Shown: positions 36,375 to 45,725, counted from the stretch's first letter. The stretch is 64,000 nucleotides of DNA from Flavobacterium sufflavum (GCF_004016525.1 NZ_SACJ01000007.1:62001-126000), one strand, 5' to 3'. Numbers and translations: made by a program. Notes: generated from the sequence alone by a model not told the origin.

Positions 36375-38093
36375 TTATTTAATCGTTGCTTTCTTAAAGA
36401 TAGTTACTTGCAGTATTGCCGAAAGTATAATTGTCATTAAAGCTCCAATAAAATTCAGCCACAAATAACCTAATTTTTCATCGCCACTTGGGTAGATGTA
36501 AATAGCAAAATAATAAATAACAAAGATGGTTAACTGGCTAATAAAAGCAGCATAAAAAATAGCTTTGGCTTTTACAAATTTGAAGTAAAAACCAACTAAG
36601 AAAATCCCTAATACGGTTCCGTAAAATATAGACCCGATGATGTTTACTAATTGAATCAAATTTTCAAAAAGAGTTCCCACACAAGCAAAAAGAATGGCTA
36701 TGATTCCCCAAAACAAGGTAAAAAACTTAGTAGCATTCAAATAATGTTTTTCTGTTTTAGGGTCTTTTAAATTTCGTTTATAAATGTCTATAGCCGTTGT
36801 AGAAGCTAAGGCGGTGAGTCCCGAAGCCGTTGAAGACATGGCTGCCGAAATAATTACCGCAAGCAATAATCCAATTAAGCCTTTGGGTAAATAATGCAGG
36901 ATAAAATGGAAGAAAACATAATCTTTGTCGTTTGTTTCACTTCCGCTATCAACTTTTAAAATAATATCTTTCGCATGATCTCTTAGATCTTTTTCTTTGG
37001 TCGAAATGGCAACTAATTCTTTTCTAAGAATCGGATTATCGTAGTCCTGATTCAACTGATCGATATACAAGAGGTTGATTACTTTTTTGTCTTCTGAGAG
37101 AAGTGCAAGTTTTTTTTCTAAGGCGTGGTATTCGTTTTTATATTTAGATTTTTCAATCAGTGTTTTATTATTAGGATTGAAATTTAAAGGAACAGGATTG
37201 AATTGGAAGAAAACAAAAACCATAACACCTGTCAGTAATATAAAGAACTGCATTGGAACTTTTAAGAAACCATTCATGATTAATCCCATCTGACTTTCAC
37301 GAACTGATTTCCCCGATAAATAACGGCCTACCTGAGATTGATCGGTTCCAAAATAAGCCAAAGCCAGGAAAAAACCACCTGTTATTCCGCTCCAAATGGT
37401 GTATTTTTCTTCAGGATCGGTAGAAAAGTCAACAATGTCCATCTTACCATTCGCTCCAGCAATGTGTAGCGCATTAGTGAAAGTCATATCGTTAGGTAAG
37501 AAGTGGAGTATGAGAAAAAAAGTAATAAACATTCCGGACATAATCACAAACATCTGTTGTTTTTGGGTTACGTTTACCGCTTTAGTTCCTCCTGAAACCG
37601 TGTAAATGATAACTAAAATACCAATTACAATATTCATATAAGTTAGATTCCAACCCAATAATGCCGATAAAATAATGGCGGGAGCATAAATGGTTAATCC
37701 TGTTCCTAATCCTCTTTGAACTAAGAAAAGTATAGCTGCCAGAGAGCGGGTTCTTAAATCAAATCGTTTTTCGAGGTATTCATAAGCTGTAAAAACTTTG
37801 TATTTATGGTAAATAGGAATAAAAGTTACACAAATAACAATCATGGCAATTGGGAGTCCAAAATAAAATTGCACAAAGCCCATTCCGTCATGATAGGCCT
37901 GTCCCGGTGTGGAAAGAAAGGTAATGGCACTTGCTTGGGTAGCCATTACCGAAAGACCTACAGTATGCCAGGGAGTTTCATTACTTCCCAGGATAAAATC
38001 TTCCACGTTTTTACTTCCTTTGGTTTTCCAAGCACCATAAACTACAATAAAGAGCAAGGTTATAATAAGTACAATCCAGTCAAATAATTGCAT
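36375..38093 (-). CDS. Sodium:solute symporter (SSS family)
   Basis: A 572-residue inner-membrane protein with about 13 helices. The N-terminal helices include FILGSNETPWHTVGLSVMATQASAITFLSTPG, and the family signature region reads GGFFLALAYFGTDQSQVGRYLSG. A hydrophilic insert of roughly 80 residues (about 305-385) separates two helices. The substrate is unknown. It begins 3 nt after a 35-residue membrane protein and follows a PIG-L deacetylase, so it may import the sugar product of that enzyme or a related compound. Confidence 0.92.
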   Translation of the reverse strand: MQLFDWIVLIITLLFIVVYGAWKTKGSKNVEDFILGSNETPWHTVGLSVMATQASAITFLSTPGQAYHDGMGFVQFYFGLPIAMIVICVTFIPIYHKYKVFTAYEYLEKRFDLRTRSLAAILFLVQRGLGTGLTIYAPAIILSALLGWNLTYMNIVIGILVIIYTVSGGTKAVNVTQKQQMFVIMSGMFITFFLILHFLPNDMTFTNALHIAGANGKMDIVDFSTDPEEKYTIWSGITGGFFLALAYFGTDQSQVGRYLSGKSVRESQMGLIMNGFLKVPMQFFILLTGVMVFVFFQFNPVPLNFNPNNKTLIEKSKYKNEYHALEKKLALLSEDKKVINLLYIDQLNQDYDNPILRKELVAISTKEKDLRDHAKDIILKVDSGSETNDKDYVFFHFILHYLPKGLIGLLLAVIISAAMSSTASGLTALASTTAIDIYKRNLKDPKTEKHYLNATKFFTLFWGIIAILFACVGTLFENLIQLVNIIGSIFYGTVLGIFLVGFYFKFVKAKAIFYAAFISQLTIFVIYYFAIYIYPSGDEKLGYLWLNFIGALMTIILSAILQVTIFKKATIK

Positions 38094-38096
38094 GGC

Positions 38097-38204
38097 TTAA
38101 GAGTATAATTTCATTATTAAATAAAAAATCATGATGTATATTGCATTTGCAACTAGTACCCAGGTATAATTTATTTTCCAGTTTTTTTCTTTTTTTAGTC
38201 CCAT
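38097..38204 (-). CDS. 35-residue single-span membrane protein in the PIG-L/symporter operon
   Basis: An ATG frame of 35 residues starting MGLKKEKNWKINYTW and ending MKLYS, with a basic, cytoplasm-like N-terminus and one hydrophobic helix (about 14-32). It fills the gap between the PIG-L and symporter genes, 12 nt after the former and 3 nt before the latter, which suggests translational coupling with the symporter. Small membrane partners are known for other SSS transporters (for example YhdT beside PanF). That it is a transporter subunit is inference. Confidence 0.75.
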   Translation of the reverse strand: MGLKKEKNWKINYTWVLVANAIYIMIFYLIMKLYS

Positions 38205-38216
38205 TTTATTTCTTTA

Positions 38217-40745
38217 TTATTCAGGGTTAACGGATTCAGGAGTTTTTAACGCAATCATGTTTGCCATTAATCGATAGGCTCCTGAGACTCCCATTGGCAA
38301 TTCTCGAAATAAACTCAAACCGGTATAAATGTATTGTCCCTTTCCATAAGTTGCAATTAATAAAGCTCCTTTTTTAGGAGTTTCCCCTTTGTCATGAGAA
38401 GAGAAAATAGGAGTGAAGGCAGCATCGAATTCATTTGGGTAATACAAACCCTGTTCCTGTGTCCATCCTTTAAAATCTTTTGGTGTAATTTGATTTGGAT
38501 AATTTAAAACAGTATGATTCGGTACAAGGAATTCCACTGCTGCATTTTCATCAGTGACTCTGTCTTGAGAGATAGTCAAAGGGTAGGGAGCAATGTTAGT
38601 AGGAATGTTTCCATCTGGCGTATTGTATTGTACAATCATGGTTTTTCCTTTTTTTACAAATTCAAGCAACAAATGTTGTCTGTTTTTTAAGCCAGGCAAG
38701 GTATTATAAGCTCGGATTCCAGTTATGATTACATCAAAATTAGTTAAACTTCTGGAGTTGATTTCTTCTGAAGTCAGTAAGCTAACAGTGTAGCCCATCT
38801 GGTTTAAACATTCAGGAACTTCATCGCCGGCTCCCATAATGTAGCCAATTCTTTCGTTAGTGGTTTTTAAATCCAGTTTTTTAAATTTGGCTTCGGCAGG
38901 CATCAAAACCTGTTGTTTTGAAATATGATCGTAATTGATAATAATTTGTTCTTTTTCGAGCTTTTTGTTATTGATAGTCACACTGCTTTTAGCTGTTATT
39001 TCCGATGGATTTTCAGGAGGAGTAACGTCAAAATATACCGTTTTTTCACTTTCTTTTTTGTCTAATTTTACAGCAATTGTTGCGGGAGATACTTGCCAAT
39101 TATCCGCTAATTCTAATTGTACACTACCATCAATATTGTCTTTTCCCGCTTTGACCTGAACGGCCATTTTTTTTGTTTTTCCATCATTAAAAAAGGAAAT
39201 CTGATCCAGAATTCGGGTGCTTACCTCAGGAATAATATCGAGGTAGTTATACATTTCTCCTTTTACTTTGTCATTGTATTTATAGACAATATCGCGCTCA
39301 AAAGGAATGTTTACATCGTTTATTTTAATGTTAAATTGTAGTTTAACATCTCTTATAATATCAGGAATTCCAATGTTTTGTTGTTCCGAAACCTGATACA
39401 TTCCTGTTGTTCCTTTGTGTTTTAGCCAATAAGGTTGGCTGTATTCTAAATTTTCAGGTAATTCTAAATCGATAGAATTTTTTTCTGCAATATTGTTGTT
39501 TAATGGTTTGTTTAAAACGCTGTTTTTTTGATTCGGAAAAATGTCTATGCTGCTTAATTCCATCGGAACAGCACTTCGGTTAATAGCTTCTAATCGTAGT
39601 TTAATAGTACTTCCCGGCGTTGCTTGTTGTACATTGGAGACAGCTTCAAGATACAATCCGGTACAGCTGGCAATAATGGTTTTAAGTTCTTCGAGTTTTA
39701 TTGGTTTCCAATGATTTTCGTCTAAAGAGGAAATCATTTGGTAGACTTTGATTAAATCAGGAATAGAAGCCGATGGATTAGAAAAATTGAATTGGGATTC
39801 AATTTGGCTAAGTAATTCACCAATTGCTTTCCCATCTTTTACGCGATTCCAGCTCGTGTCAATACCATCAAAAATATTTGATTTATCGTTTAATTTTTCT
39901 CCGTTAATGAGCTCTAAATATTCGGTTTCTTTACCGCGATTTCCGGTACTTCCAAAGCCCTGTGATTTATGACTGCTCCGACTTAAAGCGGCAATTTCTT
40001 GATTGGATTTTCCTAATTCAGGATAATAGGCACCAGTTTCGAGACTAATTAATTTAGATTTATCAGCCTGGTCAAATTTTTCCTGACTTCCGTAAAAGTT
40101 TATAGACGCATTAAAGAATAAGCGTTTGGGTTGCCACGGACTGTACCATTTTAATTGTTCTGGAAAACGTTTTGGATTATTGGATAATTTAAAACTTTCA
40201 TAACTTAAAATTGCCGAAGCGGTATGATGTCCATGTGTGGTTCCTGAAGTGCGATGGTCAAAGCGATTGATAATTACATCAGGTTGGAATTTTCTAATTG
40301 TCCAAACTACGTCGGCTAAAACTTTTTCTCTATCCCAAATTTCGAAAGTCTCATCTGGGTTTTTAGAAAAACCAAAATCATTGGCACGTGAAAAAAACTG
40401 TTCTCCACCATCTATTTTTCTCGCTTCTATAAGTTCCTGAGTGCGAATAACTCCTAATAATTCTCTTAATTCAGGGCCTATTAAATTTTGCCCTCCATCA
40501 CCACGAGTCAATGACAAATAAGCGGTTCTTGCCTTTTTTTCATTTGATAAATAAGAAATCAATCGGGTGTTTTCGTCATCGGGATGGGCTGCAATATAAA
40601 GTACACTTCCTAAAAAATTCAACTTCTGAATTTGGTTGTAAATTTCAACAGCATTCAATTTTTGAGGTTTTTGTGCTGATGTGAACTGAAAGAACAATAG
40701 GGATATGAAGATAAATAGAATTCTATTTTTAAGTGTTTTTTGCAT
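38217..40745 (-). CDS. Secreted PIG-L family deacetylase, large form
   Basis: An 842-residue protein with a signal peptide (about 1-24). The N-terminal LmbE/PIG-L domain carries the zinc motif AAHPDDEN and a later GTTHGHHTASA histidine motif, plus LTRGDGGQN. From about residue 360 come beta-sandwich modules, and a C-terminal region from about 620 looks like a GATase1/ThuA-like fold (VIITGIRAYNTLPGL, GKTMIVQYNTP). PIG-L enzymes remove N-acetyl groups from GlcNAc-type sugars. It heads an operon with a small membrane protein and an SSS symporter. Confidence 0.92.
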   Translation of the reverse strand: MQKTLKNRILFIFISLLFFQFTSAQKPQKLNAVEIYNQIQKLNFLGSVLYIAAHPDDENTRLISYLSNEKKARTAYLSLTRGDGGQNLIGPELRELLGVIRTQELIEARKIDGGEQFFSRANDFGFSKNPDETFEIWDREKVLADVVWTIRKFQPDVIINRFDHRTSGTTHGHHTASAILSYESFKLSNNPKRFPEQLKWYSPWQPKRLFFNASINFYGSQEKFDQADKSKLISLETGAYYPELGKSNQEIAALSRSSHKSQGFGSTGNRGKETEYLELINGEKLNDKSNIFDGIDTSWNRVKDGKAIGELLSQIESQFNFSNPSASIPDLIKVYQMISSLDENHWKPIKLEELKTIIASCTGLYLEAVSNVQQATPGSTIKLRLEAINRSAVPMELSSIDIFPNQKNSVLNKPLNNNIAEKNSIDLELPENLEYSQPYWLKHKGTTGMYQVSEQQNIGIPDIIRDVKLQFNIKINDVNIPFERDIVYKYNDKVKGEMYNYLDIIPEVSTRILDQISFFNDGKTKKMAVQVKAGKDNIDGSVQLELADNWQVSPATIAVKLDKKESEKTVYFDVTPPENPSEITAKSSVTINNKKLEKEQIIINYDHISKQQVLMPAEAKFKKLDLKTTNERIGYIMGAGDEVPECLNQMGYTVSLLTSEEINSRSLTNFDVIITGIRAYNTLPGLKNRQHLLLEFVKKGKTMIVQYNTPDGNIPTNIAPYPLTISQDRVTDENAAVEFLVPNHTVLNYPNQITPKDFKGWTQEQGLYYPNEFDAAFTPIFSSHDKGETPKKGALLIATYGKGQYIYTGLSLFRELPMGVSGAYRLMANMIALKTPESVNPE

Positions 40746-40763
40746 AATTTATCACAATAAGCT

Positions 40764-40771
40764 CAAATGTA
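40764..40771 (-). promoter_or_regulatory. Predicted -7 element of the PIG-L operon
   Basis: TACATTTG on the minus strand, a perfect TAnnTTTG, 19 nt upstream of the ATG. No clear -33. Confidence 0.5.
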
Positions 40772-40833
40772 GTAATTATTTTTTTGGAATAAAATCATTC
40801 TTATTTTCTTTATAGAATGTCTTATCAAAGTAG

Positions 40834-40868
40834 AAAGGCGAATTCCAAATTGAAATTCGCCTTTTTTT
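40834..40868 (-). terminator. Terminator after the first of three paralogous small secreted protein genes
   Basis: An 11-bp stem AAAGGCGAATT / AATTCGCCTTT (40834-40844 and 40854-40864). The T run is stronger on the plus strand but also short on the minus strand, 20 nt after the stop. Confidence 0.75.
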
Positions 40869-40884
40869 GTTTTATAAGAATCGA

Positions 40885-41403
40885 TTAGTGATTTCTGTGA
40901 CCGTTGTGATTTCCTCTATCATGTCTGTCATCTCTGTCGTATCTATCATTTCTGTCATCTCTTCTATCATAGGATCTGTAGTTGTCAGCATAACGGTTGT
41001 TGTTATAACGACGACCCTCTACATATCTTGTATTGTAATTTCTGTTATCATAATATCTAACGTTGTGATTGTTGTAGTAAGTATAAGGTCTGCTTCCGTG
41101 GTAACCTCTTAATTCAATTCGACGTGCGTTATTTAAATCACAACCTCTGTATCGTACTGGAACGTATCTTGTACGACACCAGTTTCCGTTGTCTAAATAA
41201 ACATATAATCCGGCACTTACATCATAATAAGATTCGATTTCAGGGATGTAATAAAAATCTACGTTTACGTGGTTTTGAGGTACCCAGGCTGGTCTAACTA
41301 CTACTGCAGGTGTTCCTATGTTTACGTTAATTGAAACTTGTGCTTGAGAAGTACTAGCTGCAAATAAAATGATTCCTGTTGCGATTAATTTTAAAGTTTT
41401 CAT
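40885..41403 (-). CDS. Small secreted protein, paralogue 1, with Arg/Asp/Asn/Tyr-rich tail
   Basis: A 172-residue protein with signal peptide MKTLKLIATGIILFAASTSQAQ. The folded part contains VSINVNIGTP, VDFYYIPEIESYYDV and a YVPVRYRG stretch. The last 60 residues are low complexity, rich in Arg, Asp, Asn, Tyr and His, and probably disordered. The next two genes upstream on the minus strand are paralogues. It has its own terminator. Function unknown; the family is common in Flavobacterium and may be an envelope protein. Confidence 0.85.
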   Translation of the reverse strand: MKTLKLIATGIILFAASTSQAQVSINVNIGTPAVVVRPAWVPQNHVNVDFYYIPEIESYYDVSAGLYVYLDNGNWCRTRYVPVRYRGCDLNNARRIELRGYHGSRPYTYYNNHNVRYYDNRNYNTRYVEGRRYNNNRYADNYRSYDRRDDRNDRYDRDDRHDRGNHNGHRNH

Positions 41404-41570
41404 GATTTCTGTATTTTAGAGTTATTTGGGGGATTTTAAATTATTTTATAAATATGTTAGTTGAATATCAATTACTGTGCCGAAAATATTTTATTAACTT
41501 TATTTTAACTTTTTTAATTAAAAGGATAAAATACTGTATCGAGTTTTTTTAGAATTTAAAACAATAAAAG

Positions 41571-42044
41571 TTAGTGTTTTTTGTTGCCTTTTTCATGTTT
41601 TTGATTTTCTTTATAATACTTTTTATATTCCTTGTCTTTTTTGTTGTCGTAATGGAAATCTTCTTTTTGTCCTATTGATTTTTGAGGTTTTCCTTTATAG
41701 CCTTTATAGTATTTTGCCTTGTGAATTTTATAATATACGTAAGGAGTTCTTCCGTGATAATCAGTTAAAACTACTTTGTAACCATGATACAAATCATAAT
41801 TTCTGTAGTGTTTTGGAAGATATTGGGCGTGTATCCATCTTCCATTGTCAAAATAAATAAATTGTTCCAAACGAATATCATAATAAGATTCTATATCCGG
41901 GATATAATAAAAATCGACATCTGAATAGCCTACAGGACCCCAGGCCGGAGGAGTTCCTATATTGACATTTACCGATACCTGTGCTTGTATATTACTGTTT
42001 AATAAGAGAATAATTCCTGCGGCTAATAATTTTAAAGTTTTCAT
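41571..42044 (-). CDS. Small secreted protein, paralogue 2, with Lys-rich tail
   Basis: 157 residues from ATG 42044, which starts the signal peptide MKTLKLLAAGIILLLNSNIQAQ; an upstream in-frame start lacks a signal peptide and is rejected. The core VSVNVNIGTPPAWGPVG, VDFYYIPDIESYYDIRLEQF and YHGRTPYVYYKIHKAKYY is shared with paralogue 3. The tail is Lys/Glu/Tyr-rich rather than Arg/Asn-rich. Function unknown. Confidence 0.85.
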   Translation of the reverse strand: MKTLKLLAAGIILLLNSNIQAQVSVNVNIGTPPAWGPVGYSDVDFYYIPDIESYYDIRLEQFIYFDNGRWIHAQYLPKHYRNYDLYHGYKVVLTDYHGRTPYVYYKIHKAKYYKGYKGKPQKSIGQKEDFHYDNKKDKEYKKYYKENQKHEKGNKKH

Positions 42045-42151
42045 ATTTTCTGCTTTTTTAAATTTATTCTGTGTTTTAAAATTTAATTCCAATTTGTGTG
42101 CCAATGTTGTTTTTGTTAACTTTTTTTTAACATTTACAAAAGGACTAAAAA

Positions 42152-42176
42152 AAAGAAACGCAATTAGCGTTTCTTT
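42152..42176 (-). terminator. Terminator after paralogue 3
   Basis: A perfect 10-bp stem AAAGAAACGC / GCGTTTCTTT (42152-42161 and 42167-42176), followed on the minus strand by TTTTT. It is 20 nt after the stop. Confidence 0.85.
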
Positions 42177-42195
42177 AGTATTTAGGGATTAAAAT

Positions 42196-42717
42196 TTAAT
42201 GTTTTCCTTTTCCGTTTCCATTACCATTTCCGCGGTCGTGGTTGTTGTTTCCTGAATTGTGTTTGTTATAATTGTTTCCTCTGTCGTTTCCTCTGTCGAA
42301 ATCACGTCTATTGTCGTGTCCATAATCATTTCTATAAACGCCAATCGATTTTTGTGGTTTTCCTTTGTAACCTCTATAGTATTTTGCTTTATGGGTTTTA
42401 TAATATACATAAGGTGTTCTTCCGTGATAATCATTTAAAACTACTTTATAACCACGGTATAGGTCATAGTCACGGTATCTTACTGGTAAGTATCTTGAAT
42501 GTATCCATCTTCCGTTGCCAAAATAAATAAATTGTGCCAGACGAATATCATAATAGGCTTCGATGTCCGGGATATAGTAAAAATCTACATTAGAATATCC
42601 TACTGGTCCCCATGCTGGAGGAGTTCCAATATTTACATTTACTGAAACTTGAGCTTGAGTTGTTGTACTCGTCACTAATAATATAATTCCTGCTGCGATT
42701 AATTTTAACGTTTTCAT
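42196..42717 (-). CDS. Small secreted protein, paralogue 3, with Asn/Gly/Arg-rich tail
   Basis: A 173-residue protein with signal peptide MKTLKLIAAGIILLVTSTTTQAQ. The core is nearly the same as paralogue 2 (VDFYYIPDIEAYYDIRLAQF, YHGRTPYVYYKTHKAKYYRG), and the final 45 residues are rich in Asn, Gly, Arg, Asp and His. The strong core similarity against divergent tails points to tandem duplication followed by tail drift. Function unknown. Confidence 0.85.
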   Translation of the reverse strand: MKTLKLIAAGIILLVTSTTTQAQVSVNVNIGTPPAWGPVGYSNVDFYYIPDIEAYYDIRLAQFIYFGNGRWIHSRYLPVRYRDYDLYRGYKVVLNDYHGRTPYVYYKTHKAKYYRGYKGKPQKSIGVYRNDYGHDNRRDFDRGNDRGNNYNKHNSGNNNHDRGNGNGNGKGKH

Positions 42718-42812
42718 AATTCTATGTTTTTAAAGTTATTTAAAATGTATTGCTATTAGCTAAAAGCCAATTATTGTGCCAAAAAAGCCTTTTAATGTTT
42801 AATTTTGAGTTA

Positions 42813-42851
42813 AACAAAACAGCTCATCCTTTTGGAATGAGCTGTTTTGTT
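42813..42851 (-). terminator. Terminator after the 102-residue membrane protein gene
   Basis: A 15-bp stem (42813-42827 and 42837-42851) with arms AACAAAACAGCTCAT and ATGAGCTGTTTTGTT, 19 nt after the stop. Confidence 0.85.
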
Positions 42852-42869
42852 GTTGTATTTTGTTGATTT

Positions 42870-43178
42870 TTAAAGTAATAGAATTAATAAAAGAACAATG
42901 ATAATAATAGCGCCAACAGATAAATAAACCCCTTGACCAGATGATCTTAAATTCTTTTTAATGGTTTTAACCTCGGTTCTTAATTCTTTTTTTTCAGAAG
43001 AAGACAAGTTAGACTTGTCCATTTCTTTAATTTCATTCAATCGATTAAGCATTGTTTTAACTTCAGCAGGCATTTCTTTCGGAGTATCAGAAGAGTTTTT
43101 TTCTGCTGCATAAGTGCTTGTAGGGAGTACACATATTGATAGTATCATGACCATCAAATAAAAACTTAGTTTTCTCAT
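42870..43178 (-). CDS. Small envelope protein with coiled coil and C-terminal membrane helix
   Basis: 102 residues: a signal peptide (about 1-24, ending TYAA), a charged helical segment (about 38-75, with MLNRLNEIKEMDKSNLSSSEKKEL) and a C-terminal hydrophobic helix (GAIIIIVLLLILLL) at the very end. It resembles small flavobacterial proteins of unknown function, perhaps anchored in the inner membrane with the helix facing the periplasm. It stands alone with its own terminator. Confidence 0.8.
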   Translation of the reverse strand: MRKLSFYLMVMILSICVLPTSTYAAEKNSSDTPKEMPAEVKTMLNRLNEIKEMDKSNLSSSEKKELRTEVKTIKKNLRSSGQGVYLSVGAIIIIVLLLILLL

Positions 43179-43269
43179 ACTTAAAATTTTTAAATTAAAA
43201 ATTAGGATTCTTTTGTATAAATATACTGATTAATTAACTAATAATCAATTAATAAAATTTTATTTTGTT

Positions 43270-45087
43270 TTATTTGAAAGGAACTATTTTAGGTTTTGCT
43301 AACTCAAAATTTTGAAACCCAAAATCAGTAGTTTCAAACGCATTAGTTTTGAAAATATTATCTCCCTGAAATGGAATTTTGGGATAATAGGCTAATGATA
43401 ACTGAAAAGCACTAAATACTAAAAAATCATTATTAATAAGGACTCCAATTCCAATTTTCGAATAGGTTTTGTTCGTGTGGATTTGGTTATTCTTATTTCC
43501 TAAAATGGCAAGCGTGTAATTAAAATAAGGATTGAATCGAAATCCCCAAATTGCTTTTGGTGAATACGATTGTGTTTGTAAGGTCAATATCATTTTTTGA
43601 GTACCATAAACTGGGCTGTTGAAGCCTTGGATGCCATTGTTTTCGTTAATTGTCAATAAATCGCCTAAGCTTTTTTCTCTATTAAAGCCAATGATTACTT
43701 GAGGTTTGATAAATTGTCTGAATTTCCAATTTCCAATTTCGATGAGATTGGTAAAATAATTGGCTTGAAAACTGATGGCACTTTGTTCTGTTTTAGATTG
43801 TTTAAAAAAACTGCCTATCTCAAAATTGGTGCTTAGAAATCCCCAAGGATGGTAATTACCAAAAGAAATTTGTGCCCCAAAATAAGGACGCCATTTGGAG
43901 TTTTTGTATTGATAACCTCCCGTAATTCCGTAGATTCTGCCTATGGGAACGTCTTCTGTTTGTCCGTTTTTAAAAATGTAACGGTCTTCAACAAATTGTC
44001 TGGTGTTGATTCCTATTCCCGTTAAAAGTAATTTTTCAGTATCGTAAAAATGTATGGGATCTAATGTTTCTGAAGGTTTAATTAGATAGTCCATGTTTAA
44101 GAATCGTGCAGAAACAATCAAATTGGTTGTACGCTCCGTAATCGTATCTGCTTTGATAATACGAAAAGCTCTTCCGCCCCAAAAATCATGAGTGCTGTAT
44201 TTAAAATTTTGCGAAATATAGGTTTCGTCTACATCTTGAATACTGTCTTTTAGGTAATTTTGATTAAGTGCAATTCCGGCTGCCCATTTAGACAATGGAG
44301 AATAAAAAGGCCGCTCGATAGTGATGCCTTTCGAATAATAACGATCAAAATCGACACTGTATTTAAATTCGGTTCGAATGAATGTATTTTTGATATTGGG
44401 AATCAGATAACTCATGTTATTAGCATCTTTTCCATCACTTTTTCGGTTGGAGTAGTAATAATCCAATTGATGTCCTAATCCAAAAAAATTGCGCTCTTTG
44501 AGTCCGAGGCCTGTTTTTGAATTCGAAATATTGAATTTAGGAATTGAACTCCAGGAGTCCAGAACCCGAACAAAAACATCGACTGAATCTGATTTTGGAG
44601 CCGTTAGTTTTTCAGTAATACTTACTCTGTTTATAAAGTTTTGACTTCTTAAAATACGTTCCGATTCTTTTATTTCCAGTAAGCTGTAAGGCTTGTTTTT
44701 CGAAAAAAGCAACATGTTTTTGATTGATATTCTTTTTGATTTCAGGTGTGCCCAGTTTCCTGTTTTTTCTGACCATTGCGTAGGTATTCTATTAGTATCA
44801 ATTTCAGAATACCCAAAAGGATCGAGTGTAGTAATAATAATATTTCTAATAATTTTACCTTCTACCTTTAAATGCTTGGGAACAATAATCTTTTTACTAA
44901 CTTTTTTAGACTTTGCAGGTTTGAATATTAAGCGATGGAAAAACTTAGCCGTTTTGTTTTTTGGCGTAGTTAATACGCTGGTAAGTACAGCGCTACTGTC
45001 TTTCTGCGTTGTTTTATCTTGTGAAAAAGAAAGTTGACAACAGAGAAGAATTATGACAAAAACAATTATTTTATTACTAAATAGCAT
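43270..45087 (-). CDS. Outer-membrane POTRA/beta-barrel protein, BamA-like
   Basis: 605 residues with a signal peptide (about 1-23). A POTRA-like region (about 70-175) contains ILRSQNFINRVSITEKL and VFVRVLDSW. It is followed by GLGLKERNFFGLGHQLDYYYSNR, a motif seen in BamA/TamA/surface-antigen proteins at the start of the barrel, and then about 400 residues of alternating strands. It lacks the five POTRA domains of BamA, so it is a shorter Omp85-type or related assembly or secretion protein. Function inferred only at family level. Confidence 0.8.
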   Translation of the reverse strand: MLFSNKIIVFVIILLCCQLSFSQDKTTQKDSSAVLTSVLTTPKNKTAKFFHRLIFKPAKSKKVSKKIIVPKHLKVEGKIIRNIIITTLDPFGYSEIDTNRIPTQWSEKTGNWAHLKSKRISIKNMLLFSKNKPYSLLEIKESERILRSQNFINRVSITEKLTAPKSDSVDVFVRVLDSWSSIPKFNISNSKTGLGLKERNFFGLGHQLDYYYSNRKSDGKDANNMSYLIPNIKNTFIRTEFKYSVDFDRYYSKGITIERPFYSPLSKWAAGIALNQNYLKDSIQDVDETYISQNFKYSTHDFWGGRAFRIIKADTITERTTNLIVSARFLNMDYLIKPSETLDPIHFYDTEKLLLTGIGINTRQFVEDRYIFKNGQTEDVPIGRIYGITGGYQYKNSKWRPYFGAQISFGNYHPWGFLSTNFEIGSFFKQSKTEQSAISFQANYFTNLIEIGNWKFRQFIKPQVIIGFNREKSLGDLLTINENNGIQGFNSPVYGTQKMILTLQTQSYSPKAIWGFRFNPYFNYTLAILGNKNNQIHTNKTYSKIGIGVLINNDFLVFSAFQLSLAYYPKIPFQGDNIFKTNAFETTDFGFQNFELAKPKIVPFK

Positions 45088-45175
45088 GATATAATTGTTT
45101 AAAAGGTTTTGTGAAGAATAGCCTATTCTATAAAGTTACTATAAAATAATAAATGAACCATTCTTTTTATAGGAA

Positions 45176-45715
45176 TTAATCCACGAATTCTTTTTCGTCA
45201 TAATGGTTTGGTAATATAGAAACCCCTTTTTGAAAAAATAGATTGTTAGGGTAAATAATCGTTTCGCCTTCTTTGTTTTTTAAGGTTACATGAAAAGCTC
45301 CAATATCTTCAATTTCGCCAATAATAGGAAAGTCTTTGTCCAGAATTTGGATCACATCGCCTATTTTAAAGGGAAAGGAAAAGAATAAAAGAACCCCTGA
45401 GGTAATATTACTCAAAATAGACCATTGGGCAATCATGACAACACCGGCTACACCTATCACAGTAGCGACCGAAGCAATGCCTGAAATAATTTCTTTTGGG
45501 CGTACTCCCCAAATAATAATCAAAGCAATAACTACCAGAATGTTTATCAGCAGGTGAAAGTATTTAATAACTAAATTAGTTCTGTTTTCAATGATGTGAG
45601 TGCTTTTGGCAAATTTGCGTACTAATTTCGTAGACATAATTCGTGAAATAATCAGAATTAATACTACTATACCGGTCGCAATTGATTCGTTTGTAAAATT
45701 ATTAAAGAAATTCAT
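45176..45715 (-). CDS. Small-conductance mechanosensitive channel, MscS family, short
   Basis: 179 residues with three predicted membrane helices (about 12-30, 48-68, 75-95). The pore helix and beta domain appear as GVAGVVMIAQWSILSNITSG and FSFPFKIGDVIQILDKDF. It stops after the beta domain and lacks the larger C-terminal cage of E. coli MscS (286 residues). It probably gates during osmotic downshift. It ends the minus-strand Maf/UbiA run. Confidence 0.9.
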   Translation of the reverse strand: MNFFNNFTNESIATGIVVLILIISRIMSTKLVRKFAKSTHIIENRTNLVIKYFHLLINILVVIALIIIWGVRPKEIISGIASVATVIGVAGVVMIAQWSILSNITSGVLLFFSFPFKIGDVIQILDKDFPIIGEIEDIGAFHVTLKNKEGETIIYPNNLFFQKGVSILPNHYDEKEFVD

Positions 45716-45725
45716 GTGTTTTGTT

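Noticed and set aside
40867..41112. 81-codon plus-strand frame of Val, Ile and Ser
   Set aside because: Antisense of the Arg/Asp/Asn-rich tail of paralogue 1 and overlapping its region.
42189..42434. 81-codon minus-strand frame rich in Thr and Glu
   Set aside because: An alternative frame of the low-complexity tail of paralogue 3.
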